A DNA stretch of 64,000 nt from Thalassia testudinum (Eukaryota > Streptophyta > Magnoliopsida > Alismatales > Hydrocharitaceae), in NCBI GenBank assembly GCA_037157565.1, contig JAZHRO010000062.1:3162001-3226000 (forward strand), read 5' to 3'. Shown here piece by piece: positions 34,899 through 45,052 of this stretch (position 1 is its first letter; each line of letters starts with the position of its first letter). The translations under genes and the position numbers were made by a program. The notes beneath the pieces were generated by a model that saw only the letters and a program-made list of their open reading frames with translations, did not search any database and was not told the DNA's origin.

Positions 34899-35948
34899 TT
34901 AGAAGCCTACGTCCTTAGAGAGGAGATTGGTGAGAGGTCGGGCTATTTTTGAGAAGTCCGCTATAAAGCGGTGATAAAAACCAACATGCCCGAAAAAAGA
35001 TCTAATCTGTTTAACCGACAAAGGTAATGGTAGTTTAGACATCAATTTTACCTTTGCACGGTCAACCTCTATTCCTCTCTCAGAAATAAGGTGACCTAAA
35101 ACTAGTTCTTCTAGTACCATGAAATGTGATTTCTCCCAGGTAAGTACCAAATTCACATTAATGCATCTTTGCAGGACCTTAGTCAGGTGGTCTAAGCATG
35201 CATCAAATGTGCTCTCGAAGACTGAGAAGTCATCCATAAAGACTTCTAAACAATCACCTACTAAATCAGAGAAGATTGTAAACATACACCGCTGAAATGT
35301 AGCAGGTGCGTTGCACAATCCAAATGGCATCTTACGGAATGCAAAGGTTCCATAGGGGCAGGTGAAGGTCATTTTTTCTTGGTCATCGGGGTGAATTGCC
35401 ACCTGATTATAACCTGAATAGCCATCCAAAAAGCAGAAAAATCTATTCCCAGCCAGTCTTTCTAGTATCTGATCAATGAAAGGCAATGGGAAATGATCTT
35501 TCTTCGTGGCTTGGTTGAGTTTGTGGTATTCAATACATACTCGCTATGAACTAGCAATCTGTGTAGGGATGACTTCTCCATATTCAGTGGTTATGACGGT
35601 AAGTCCGACCTTCTTAGGCACAACCTGAACAAGACTTACCCACTGACTATCAGAAATGGGGAAAATGATTCCATTGTCTAACCACTTAATCATCTCATTT
35701 TTAACCACCTCCTGAAGTGTAGGATTCAATCTATGTTGTGGTTGCCTAGTAGGTCTAGATCATTCTTCAGTGAAAATCCTATGTGTGCAGTAAGAAGGAC
35801 TAATGCTAGTCAAGTCAGAGAGGTTCCATCCTATAGCCTGTCTATGTGCTCTCAGGATAGATAAGAGTCGTGTTTCTTGATTAGATGATAAGAAAGAGTT
35901 GACAATCACAAGAAAAGTCTGATCAGGTCCTAAGAAGACATACTTCAA
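34899..35948 (-). pseudogene. C reverse transcriptase
   Basis: The core at 34899-35486 has DGYSGYNQVAIHPDDQEKMT, FGLCNAPATFQRCM and the catalytic FMDDF, all standard for Ty3/gypsy RT. Upstream pieces at 35544-35729 (WLDNGIIFPISDSQW, VVPKK) and 35760-35948 hold the N-terminal part. A stop stands just before the RVCIEYHKLN word and others between pieces, so no full-length enzyme can be made although the active-site residues survive. Confidence 0.92.
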
Positions 35949-36215
35949 AGAATCAGGAAGAGGTTTAAGCTCAATAGGTACAGGATCAGGTGAAGGAGCA
36001 AGTGTGGAGAACTCAGAAGATCATAGAGACACTAAGGGAATAGGAGGTAAGTCCTCAATTTCTACAGCTAGTGTCTCAGTGAGAGTCAAGTTAGAGTCTA
36101 AAGAGTGTTGAGGTTCTAAATTTAGTGAATCAATCAAAGTATCCTCAATCAACCTATCCAAAGAATCCAAGGAACAGATTTCCTCAATTAAACTACATGA
36201 TGGTCCTCTTTGGGC

Positions 36216-37171
36216 CTAAAAAATATCAATTTTTATCCTCTGATCTCCAAATTTCAACTCTATTAGGCCCTCCTCACAATTAATGTTTGCCTTGGCAGTA
36301 GCCAAGAAAGGCCTTCCTAGAATGATAGGTGTGTTCTGAATATCCTTTGGTACTTCCATGGCAAGGACTATAAAGTCTATAGGGAAATAAAAGTCCTTGA
36401 CCCGCACTATAACATCTTCCAACACTCCCTGAGGTATCTTAACTGATCTGTCAGCTAATTGCAAGGACACCTCGGTTGGCTTAGATTGCCAACCACAAAA
36501 TGTGTCAAAAGGGATGTTGGGATAAGATTGATGGAAGCACCTAAATCAAGTAATGCTCTATTGAATGTGGTGTTACCTATCATGCAGGATAGGAGAGGGG
36601 TGCCTGGGTCTTTCATCTTAGTAGGGAGGGTACTAGATATGATGGAACTAGCTTGTTTCGAGAGGATGATTGAACTACTCCCTTTTTGAATCCTTTCTTT
36701 ATGCTTAGGTGTACATAGGTCTTTTAAAAACTTAGCGTAAAGAGGTATGTGGCGAATTGCATCCAACAAGGGGATGTTTATGTGGACTTGCTCAAAGAGC
36801 TTAAGCAAATCTTCCTCAAGTGCCACACAGGTCTTCTTTTTTCCTTTTCCCTTCTTCTTTAAAGCCTCTAGAAATGGTATAGAAGTGGTGATAAGAGGGT
36901 CACTCCTAGGTAGAGAAGAAGCAGGAAGAAGTGGATCAGATGGAGGAGTGGAAGTAGATGGTCCAAGAAAAGATGTAGAAGTAGGAATTGGTGGATCTAC
37001 AGTGCTTCTACCACTCCTAGTGACTATGGCATTAAGTTCAGCCCTAGATGTAGATGGTAGCTCAGATTTTGGTATCAGAGGTGGTTGAGGTTGTTGATAG
37101 GAAGAATTTGGGTCAGTGTAGAATTCAGTTTCATGCAAGGGTTGTGAGATGGCGTGTGCTTGACCTTGCAC
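36216..37171 (-). pseudogene. C protease region and gag-pol linker
   Basis: The linker with NAIVTRSGRSTVDPP (Athila elements have a similar TRSG word before protease) is followed by LLDLGASINLIPTSLL, the Athila-type aspartic protease site (DLGAS in place of DTGA). A frameshift near 36455-36470 puts the remainder (IILGRPFLATAKANI) in another frame. The protease would cut the polyprotein. Confidence 0.87.
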
Positions 37172-37488
37172 TGAAGGTCTAGGTTGAACATACCTCTAGG
37201 CAGGTATGTTCCTCGAATTAGGTTGTGCTTGAGATGGGAATGAATGTGGTTGACGAGATTCCATCAAGTGCGATAGCTAGGCTCTCATCTCAGCTAATGC
37301 TTCATCCTGTCTCTACTGCATAGCAATGTTCTGTTGTTGCATATTAGCAAGAGCTTTCATGATAGACCCCAACTGGTCATCTCGTGTAGGCCCATGTTGA
37401 GAGTATTAGGCGGGACCGGGTTGGAGTTGCTGGTAGGCACAGATGGATACCTGTGTGGTTGTGGAGGTGGTGCTTGGATCAGGTTGTG

Positions 37489-39035
37489 CTATGGTGGTAC
37501 ATAAGGTTGTTGATATGGAGGTCTTTGTGAATTTCCCGACCACGAGAAATTTGGATGATTATGCCATCCAGGGTTGTAGGTTTGTGCAAAAGGGTCATTG
37601 TGAATGGTGTGGAGCTCCTCCGAAGCTCCAGAAGGTGAAGGGAAGTCAGTGTAAGGAGGGATAAAGGTTCCTCCAACTGGTGTAGGATAAGGAAATGAAT
37701 AGTCCGATAGTGCTGGTTGTGTCACAGAAAGGTTATTCACAGTTTCCCTCCCTGTGGGAAACTGAGAAGAAGTGTGTTGTGTAGGTGACTGAGAAGAAGA
37801 TGATGAAGGTTTAGAGAGAAATTTCCATACTTCATCTACTTTCTTCTCGATTAAGCCCACCTTATCCAGTTGACTGGCCACTATCTCTATGTCTCTGCTG
37901 CTGGATTGGGCTTCGTATACCCCCAAATGTGAATGGGAATGTGAGGACTTTCTATTAAACACGCTCATCGAAGCATTGTTAATAGAGTTTTCGGCCATGC
38001 CTTTGAAGAGCTCAAAGGCTGAGTCCTCATCCCGACACAGGAAATTGCCTCCACAAGCGGCATCTACAAAATTACGTGTGTCATCATGGAGCCCATGATA
38101 GGAGATCTGGACCTGTTGCCAGCATGGGACACCATAGTGGGGACATTTTCTCAGAAGCTCGTGGAATCTCTCCCAAGCCTCGTGCATTTGTTCTCCTGAG
38201 TTCTAGGTGAATGTAGTGATAGCACGCCTTAGAGCATTAGTGCGGCTTACAGGGAAATATTTCTTTAGGAACTCATGTTCCAAAGAAGCCCACGTGTCTA
38301 TAGGTGTAGTCCGTGCAAGGGTTCTGAACCAAAAGAAGGCTTTATCTTTTAATGAAAACAAGAACATTTTCATCAAAAGTGTGTGCTAATCATGGCCTTG
38401 CGGACCCAAAGTTTGAGCAAGATTTTTCAGTTCCTCTAAATGCTGAAAAGGGTCCTCAGAAGCAAGTCCATGGAAGTGAGGAATAAGTACTATGATGTTT
38501 GGCTTTAGTTCAGCAGCACGACCCCCATTGGGATAATGTACCATAGGCATAGGTTGGGCAACTACGGGATTATACTAATCCTGTAGTTGACATCTACGAG
38601 GTTGAGGTGGTGCCTGAGGGTTTCTAGGTTGAGGTTGTGGTTGGGGGTTTGCTAGAAGATTCACAGCTTGTGTAAGCTGTTGCACCTGTTGGGTAAGGGT
38701 GTTCATCTGAAGTTGTGATTCAAACAGGTGTTGAAGATGAGCATAAATTCTCTCTCAGGTGGTGGATTAGGGAAATTAGGATATGGTGGAGGTTGGAACC
38801 TATGTGTTGGTGGTGGTGGTGGAGGATGTGCAATAAGATGTGGAAGAAGTTCTTCGAAATCCTTGAATTGTGTAGAATCATGATCATCCTCATGATGTGT
38901 GGAGTAGTGGATGGGAGTTTGAGGTTTAGGAGGTATAGGATTGGATGTGGAAGGCATAGATGTGGAAGTGGTGGCTTGGGCATCAGCACCTAAGGGGAGT
39001 ACTAGATCAGGGTTTTGGGATCTCCTACCTTCCAT
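37489..39035 (-). pseudogene. C gag
   Basis: The N-terminal piece starts at ATG 39033-39035 (MEGRRSQNPDLVLP…) with Pro-rich stretches and falls out of frame near 38740. The central piece carries the retrotransposon gag core (FWFRTLARTTPIDTWASLE, EFLKKYFPVSRTNALRRAI). The last piece, from 38187, reads EAWERFHELLRKCPHYGVP and NFVDAACGGNF, which are hallmarks of Athila-type gag. Several in-frame stops separate them. Element F is inserted about 165 bp upstream of the start codon. Confidence 0.88.
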
Positions 39036-39205
39036 TGAGTCGATTTTTGAAAATGAGTTTTAAAAATAGCCATATCTCACTCTCACAAAAATCAGAAATC
39101 CCAATCAATCTCAATCACAACAAGACCAATCTATCAAGCAAGTGAGAAGAAATCGAATTTTCTTAGAGGCTGCTACGGAAAATAATAGTATGCAAACAAA
39201 TGTTT

Positions 39206-40890
39206 TGATGTAAACATGTTTACATTGCATAAGATGTCTATTTATGCATGTTCTTAAGCATAGGATTGCATTACATACTATAAATATTGCATAACATGCA
39301 TCATCTTGCATTTAGATTAGTTTGAATAAAATGGAGGTTAATTGTCTCCTTTTATGTTCAGGGACAGGGAAAACTTTTTATCGGGACATCGGATTGAAGA
39401 TCCAACCGTACAGATGTGATCAGGGCGACGATTGGAGTTCAACAACTCCAAGATCACCCTAATCAGACATCTGTAGCATCATATAGAGATCGAGGAACCC
39501 TAGAAGATCAAGGGCTAAGATGGTATGAATCCGCACTTCAAAAGACAAATCTGACCACACGGATGGATTCGGATCGATGATCGCAGCCTAACGGCGTGAA
39601 AATCAACTCAATCTGACAACCGTGGCACCATCTACATCATCCAGAAGATGGATGGCCAAGATTGCACCACGTGGCACCATCTCAGGCACCCAACTGGCCG
39701 CTGCACTCGCCGCACCCTCTATTCTTCATCGCTTCTCCGGCGTTGGATGCGCATCCAACGGCAGTGGATGCGTGCGCCTAGATCGTAAGCACGACACAAA
39801 CGCACTGGTAGTGCATTGGTCAAATGTGCTCGCGAAAAGGCGAGGTGCGCGTTCGAATCGCGGCTAGTAGGCGAGCAGGTGCGATTGACCGCTCGATCGA
39901 GATTGAGCGGTCGTGCGCATGCAATAGCGCTCACACCGTATCGCACACCTGCGCGTGACGTGCCATCACACACGCGAGCGCACGCTGAGGAGCGGGCGGA
40001 GAGGTGAGATCGGACGGCCAAGATTTGCAGATCATGAATGCATGTTTCACGTGTAAGCAGGCGAGCAGGCGTCCACGCTCCACCTCACGTCGCCCATGAT
40101 GGGGCTTTAGCGATGATTTTATCCGTCACTAAAGACCCCTTATTTAATGTTTTGAGATTTAAAAGACCAATTTGCCCTCATTCCTTGCAACTATAAAAGG
40201 AGGCCCCCTCCACACGAAATTCTGATCCATTCTCTTCTCTCCCTCTCCAAAGCTCAAGAGAAGCTTGTCCCACACCGAGGTTGCTTCTAGCAAGATAAAG
40301 TCAAATTTTCGTCCCCCTTTCGGAAGCGGATCCCGCGACGACGACGACGTGCTACCCCATTTCTTCTCGCTTCGTCCTTCTTCGTCCTGCTCCGTTCCCC
40401 GTCGTTCAGGCGTCGTCCCGTCCGGCTCGTCCTCCAAGCAATCGTCGAGGAGGATATCTCTCTCCCCATTCTTTTTACTGCTTTCTAGAATAGATTTACT
40501 ACTTTCTAGAGTAGATTTACTGCTTTCTAGTGTAATCATTTTCCTGCTTTCTAGTCGTAATGTTTAGTGTAACGAACAATCCTTCTGATAATGAATTCCA
40601 TGTTCATTCTACATCTCTTTTTGGTTTTTTTGTTTGTAATATTCTCTCTCTCTCATTCCCTCTTTCTTCTATTTATTGTAAATAGATAGTTTCTAATCAA
40701 TTATTCTACTTCGTGACAAATAAAACAAACGCGTATTTTTTTTAAATCAAACGTCTGCCTCCCTGAGTTCGACCCAGGATTTCTATTTCGGTATAAATTT
40801 TATTTGTTGAACACGAGTTCTTCACTTTCATACTACGACGACAGGTTTTCAAAACCAAACACGTTAGCATAGCAACTCGTAGCTTCAACA
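39206..40890 (+). repeat. F 5' LTR
   Basis: 1685 bp. It starts with an 18-bp perfect palindrome, ATGTAAACATGTTTACAT (39208-39225). It has a GC/CpG-rich U3 (about 39600-40100), a fold-back at 40101-40139, TATA at 40192-40199, and GCCTCCCTGAGTTCGACCC (40757-40775). Frames on both strands in the GC-rich part are compositional. Confidence 0.95.
40192..40199 (+). promoter_or_regulatory. F 5' LTR TATA box
   Basis: TATAAAAG in CAACTATAAAAGGAGGCC; about 53 bp after the fold-back. Confidence 0.72.
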
Positions 40891-40893
40891 TTT

Positions 40894-40911
40894 TGGCGTC
40901 GTTGCCGGGGA
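40894..40911 (+). promoter_or_regulatory. F primer-binding site (tRNA-Asp)
   Basis: TGGCGTCGTTGCCGGGGA, one mismatch to the complement of the tRNA-Asp 3' end; 3 nt after the LTR. Confidence 0.9.
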
Positions 40912-42073
40912 GGCGACGCTATTTGATTTTTTTCGCATTTTCCAACTTACAAATCATTTACCTCACTTCTTTCCTTTCTTATTGTGATTGTAGGTACTCT
41001 TTTGAGATGAGCAAAAGCGGTAGATTGGAGTAAAGTGTTGTTGAAGGTTCTGTAAGTTATCCCTCACCTCCCACCCATTAGTTTTCATTTCACAACATAA
41101 TAACACAAACATCAATCAGCCTAGGTGTTCATATGAACTCTAAGGTTAGTTTTGCTTGTTTGTTTGACACCCACACCCGTCTCAACCTCCACAATTAAAA
41201 AGAAAAATAAAATAAAAAAATCTCTCACAAAGGTACGCAATCTCATCTGATTTTCAAACTCAACCGGTAAACTGATCTTTGGAGCCGATACACACATCCA
41301 AACGCATAATTGAGTAGAAATCAGATTAGGTAATAATTTGTATGCCTAATTAAGTGGTGCAACAGGCCAATTGTTTGAGTTGATCGGATCGCACCACTTC
41401 AATTAAAATTAACTCATCAAATAGCTGCCACATAGGTTCAACTCTTAGGGATTTACCAAGCACTTCACATTCTTTTAAGTTTTAAAGGAAAACATCTTCA
41501 CCTGTGCTTGAAAACCTGGTGTGACAACAAAACTTATTTGAAAATACCTAAAGTTGAATCTTAAAAGCTACTAAGCAAGATTTGAACCCTAAAATTCACC
41601 GCATCAAAAGTAATCTTGCTTGAAAACCACTGATTGTGTATGCACACACACATCAATCAATCATTAAGGGCACAATCCAGATAAAGGGCCCATCACATTC
41701 CAAAGTACATTCAAACCTAACCCTAAATAAAACAGAGTAGACGTTGGCCTTAAGGATTTGACTCGCTCTTCAGAGCCCAGAATGAGATTATTTTTTATTA
41801 GTCTGTTTCTATTATTCAATCTGATGTCTAGCTAGGGGAGTAGAATCAAACGATCACAGCTGGGGGCTACACTAGGAACCAGAGGCACAAGCTAAAGGAA
41901 GAACCTTCTCCTCAGTCCCTCCTTCTAACTGGTTGGATTGAACAGACAGAAGTAGATCAAATCGTTCCTTATCTCAAGACGGGTTGTGGGAGTCTGTAGG
42001 TCTTTAGGCTAGCCCACCTAAGGACAGGTTTGATTGCTTGTATTGCAGGGCACCTTTCTTCCTCCCGTTTATC
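40912..42073 (+). other. F 5' leader
   Basis: About 1.16 kb, no long ORF, collinear with G 54040-55225. Confidence 0.6.
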
Positions 42074-42754
42074 ATGAATCCTTCCACATATTATACGCAT
42101 TCCCACTCTTTCCCTTCTGTTTTGAATTATCCTCAACATGACGATTATCCCGACTCATACTGTAATCAACCATTAGTTAGTTGGGATAACTCGAATTGGG
42201 GATACAATTCCAAACCTCCGTGTTTAGGGTCTAACCCTAAGCACTATGATTATGATTTCTATCCTTCTCAGAGCCACATCGATTATAGATCGCCACCCTT
42301 TCATGAACAACCTAATACGATCTACAATCAAGAAGGATACATTGATTCTTACCCATCCTCTGATTACATTGCGTTTAGGTCATCACCACCTTTTGAACAA
42401 TCTGAAATGACCTATTATCAGGAAGGGTATAACGAATCTCAATTCGTTAACTCCTTTGCACTGATCCCAAACCCGCCCAACCCTGAACCAACTCATTTGG
42501 CTCAGGGTAATCAGGTTCAAGATAGGGTTCTGGCTAACTTGAGGAATATCATACAATCTTTAGAATTTCAACCAATACCTTCCATTGAAAGATTGGAGCC
42601 CCTGATTGAAATGATTGATGATTTGAACAAGTATTTGTTGGATTGGCTCCAAGATGTTAAGGATAAGAACCCGGGTGAGTTTCTACTTGAGAAGTTAGCG
42701 AAATTGAGGATGAGATTTGTGGTTGCTTTAGTTCAATCATGGGATGATTCCTAG
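42074..42754 (+). CDS. F ORF1: Tyr/Pro/Asn-rich protein with helical C-terminus
   Basis: The frame opens at 42038, but I prefer ATG 42074 (MNPSTYYTHSHSF…), whose start resembles H ORF1. About the first 130 residues are rich in Tyr, Pro, Asn and Ser with repeats of the type SPPFEQ(P/S)…YYQEGY. The rest looks helical (VQDRVLANLRNIIQSLE, LIEMIDDLNKYLLDWLQDVKD). It ends VQSWDDS-TAG (42752-42754). G has the same ending with TAA. No Gag, CCHC or enzyme motif seen. A structural or RNA-binding role is possible but unproven. Confidence 0.62.
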   Translation: MNPSTYYTHSHSFPSVLNYPQHDDYPDSYCNQPLVSWDNSNWGYNSKPPCLGSNPKHYDYDFYPSQSHIDYRSPPFHEQPNTIYNQEGYIDSYPSSDYIAFRSSPPFEQSEMTYYQEGYNESQFVNSFALIPNPPNPEPTHLAQGNQVQDRVLANLRNIIQSLEFQPIPSIERLEPLIEMIDDLNKYLLDWLQDVKDKNPGEFLLEKLAKLRMRFVVALVQSWDDS

Positions 42755-43369
42755 GATGAACCCCCTTCAGGAGAGTCAAGGTCAGAACCCGGTCAGACAC
42801 CTGTCAGGGGGGACACGTGTTACGAGGTTGACTAGATTGAATTAGAGCAACCAATTAAGGATGATCTGATTTCTTCACTTGAAATCCTTGAGCCGAGGAA
42901 TGAGGAAACGTATGTCTCCATGGATCAGAAAGTGACAGATGATTTTGGGACATACATTAATACGGATCTTGATTTCTTTGATTCTGATGGTGAAGATTCA
43001 ATTTGTGAAGTCTCACGCGAGTTTACAGAACATGATTTCTGTGAGACGATTGGGCTTGAGGAATCTGATAAATCATTTGATAGCCCAATAACTGAGGAAA
43101 CTGATCTTATTGGGGCTCACATTATAGATCCAAAATCGCATTTTCTGGAGGATTCAATCCAATGCCCTAATTGTCAGTTACACCCCATTGAGCTTATCGA
43201 TGATTCTATTTTTGAGATAACTAGACCTAAGTCAATTCTGATTCAGCCACATCTTTTGGACTTGGAAATTTCATATGGGGTGATTAATATGAAGGAGGTC
43301 CCAGAATTTGACATTCTGAATGAGGAGGATAGGAGCCGGGAAATTTTGATTTGGGAAGCAAATTCTTGA
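42755..43369 (+). CDS. F ORF2: acidic protein, in frame with ORF1
   Basis: Continues ORF1's frame after the TAG. A second TAG lies at 42833-42835, then it is open from the first Met at 42920 to TGA 43367-43369 (149 residues). It is strongly acidic (DLDFFDSDGEDSICEVS, EESDKSF) and contains KSILIQP(H/Q)LLDL(E/D)IS, conserved with G, ending LIWEANS-TGA. F and G differ at many residues here but keep the frame with hardly any indel, which hints at selection on the protein. Confidence 0.55.
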
Positions 43370-43876
43370 GGAAATAGAAGACTGAGTCGAAGAGTTCCAA
43401 TTAAGCTGAAACCATCAAACCAAGACCCTTATGACATTTGTTCTGAGGATGTTCAACCCAAGCTCACATTCATTGATTATCCTTTCGAATTCTCTGTAAC
43501 CCGACTCTTTGGTCTTGGGTTGTATCCTCATAAATCGCAGGCCCAACCCCGCGTGCATACTGATTTTAGGTTTTGGGTAATTTTTATCCAGAACCTGAGA
43601 TATTCTCGATTATGGGGTATGGGTCTGCACCACAATCTGGTCCACATCTGTGGACATCTGCTGGTAGGTCTGAGGTTTCATATTTTTAATCTAATTCTGA
43701 CCTACACCTATGAATTCTTTATTTCTCTTTTTTGTATAGTGTGCCTAGCTGAAGGCACTAAATTCATCACGTATACAGTTATTTTTAGTTTTTATCTCGG
43801 AGCGGACCCGACATTCACTCAATTCAGGTGCTTTCTACGCTATTCCACTCTGTTTTATGTCTTTTTAATGCAATGA
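43370..43876 (+). CDS. F ORF3: C-terminal GMGLHHN segment, in frame with ORF2
   Basis: Open for 168 codons after the TGA, to TGA 43874-43876. It has no ATG near its start, so it would need readthrough. It carries SQAQPRVHTDFRFWVIFI, WGMGLHHNLVHICGHLL and then a strongly hydrophobic tail (YEFFISLFCIVCLA, VIFSFYLGADP) that could span a membrane. G has the same first part. The shared LHH core links it to the D and H proteins. Confidence 0.55.
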   Translation, partial: GNRRLSRRVPIKLKPSNQDPYDICSEDVQPKLTFIDYPFEFSVTRLFGLGLYPHKSQAQPRVHTDFRFWVIFIQNLRYSRLWGMGLHHNLVHICGHLLVGLRFHIFNLILTYTYEFFISLFCIVCLAEGTKFITYTVIFSFYLGADPTFTQFRCFLRYSTLFYVFLMQ

Positions 43877-43907
43877 GGACATTGCATTGGATAGGCATGG
43901 GGGGGTG
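43871..43907 (+). promoter_or_regulatory. F internal polypurine motif
   Basis: CAATGAGGACATTGCATT, then GGATAGGCATGGGGGGGTGG. It overlaps the last codons of ORF3. Confidence 0.68.
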
Positions 43908-45052
43908 GATATTCATCTCTGAATTTATTCATCAGCTCCGTAGATTTGTTTTATTTTCTTTTATTAAAAAAAAGAGAACTTGGGTTTAAGAAAATTTTTA
44001 ATCTTAGGAAATACTACATTATGATATGAACACAAAGACCCTTTAGGTCTTTGGACATAATCAGCCCATGTATCCACTAAAATGTGGATTTGTTTTTTGA
44101 GTCCTCGCCAACCTGAATTCTATTTTAATTGGAGTAAATAAGTTTGGGTGATAAGTACACGACTTATCAACCTGCCCTCTGATTTGAGGGAATTTTGAGT
44201 TTTAAGCGTCTACACACTATCTTGTCACTGACTCATTGTTCGACGATTCTAAAGGAAATTGGGTAGCTAATAAACCTTCTAGGGTGATATGGCTGGCAAG
44301 TTATCATGGGTAACAGCCCATAGGTAGGTTATTCAGAGTCCAGTCACAGGACCTTTCTCTTTTTGCTACCTTTAGGTAAATCTTAGACCAGGGAAGCCAC
44401 CTACTTAAAAAAAGAGAAGAAAGTCAGAAAGAAAAAAAGAAATAAACCACACTTCCCCGCACGAGTATGGCTGTCAAGTTGTCGGTGGTAACAGCTCATC
44501 AACCGGTTGTCCAGAACCCAGCTCAATAAATACACTGAAAAATCCCAAAACACTTAGGAAGAAGCGGAGAAGTAGAATAAATCGGGGAGATATACACTGG
44601 ATTCACCCTTATGTTGACTCCATAAAAATAAAAGTAAGGAGAAAGCTACCGGTTGTAAAAGATACACCTTTAGGCATAATTCTCTTTTTAAGGTCACCTA
44701 GAGGCGTAGAAATCCAAAGTTCGTTTTTACTGCCGATCAACAAATCTATCACATTCATAATAAGATGCTTAGAACTTAAGGTTCCCATCAAATCTTGGGT
44801 GAGTTGAATGGCTGTAGAAAGCCACTCTTAAACCCTAAAACTAGAAAATCCAAAAAAATTAGAAAAGAAGAAAAAGAGAAAAAGAAAATTTTCTTTGAAT
44901 AAGGTGAGGGCTTGAGGCGGTCTGCATTTTGGCAGATACCCGGGAACTATTGTGTCTTTGAAAGTTCAGATCCTAAGTAAATATTTTCTTAATGATTGAA
45001 AATAACTCATGCCCAAATAATCCAACCTGATGCCTTTATAAATAGCATATAG
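43908..45052 (+). other. F 3' UTR with two hairpin-like repeats
   Basis: About 1.15 kb. A 34-bp motif (TATGGCTGGCAAGTT … GGTAACAGCCCAT) occurs at 44288-44321 and 44466-44499, as it does twice in G. No ORF supported. Confidence 0.65.

Noticed and set aside
38790..38830. GGT repeat read as a microsatellite
   Set aside because: It is the Pro-rich coding stretch of C gag on the minus strand.
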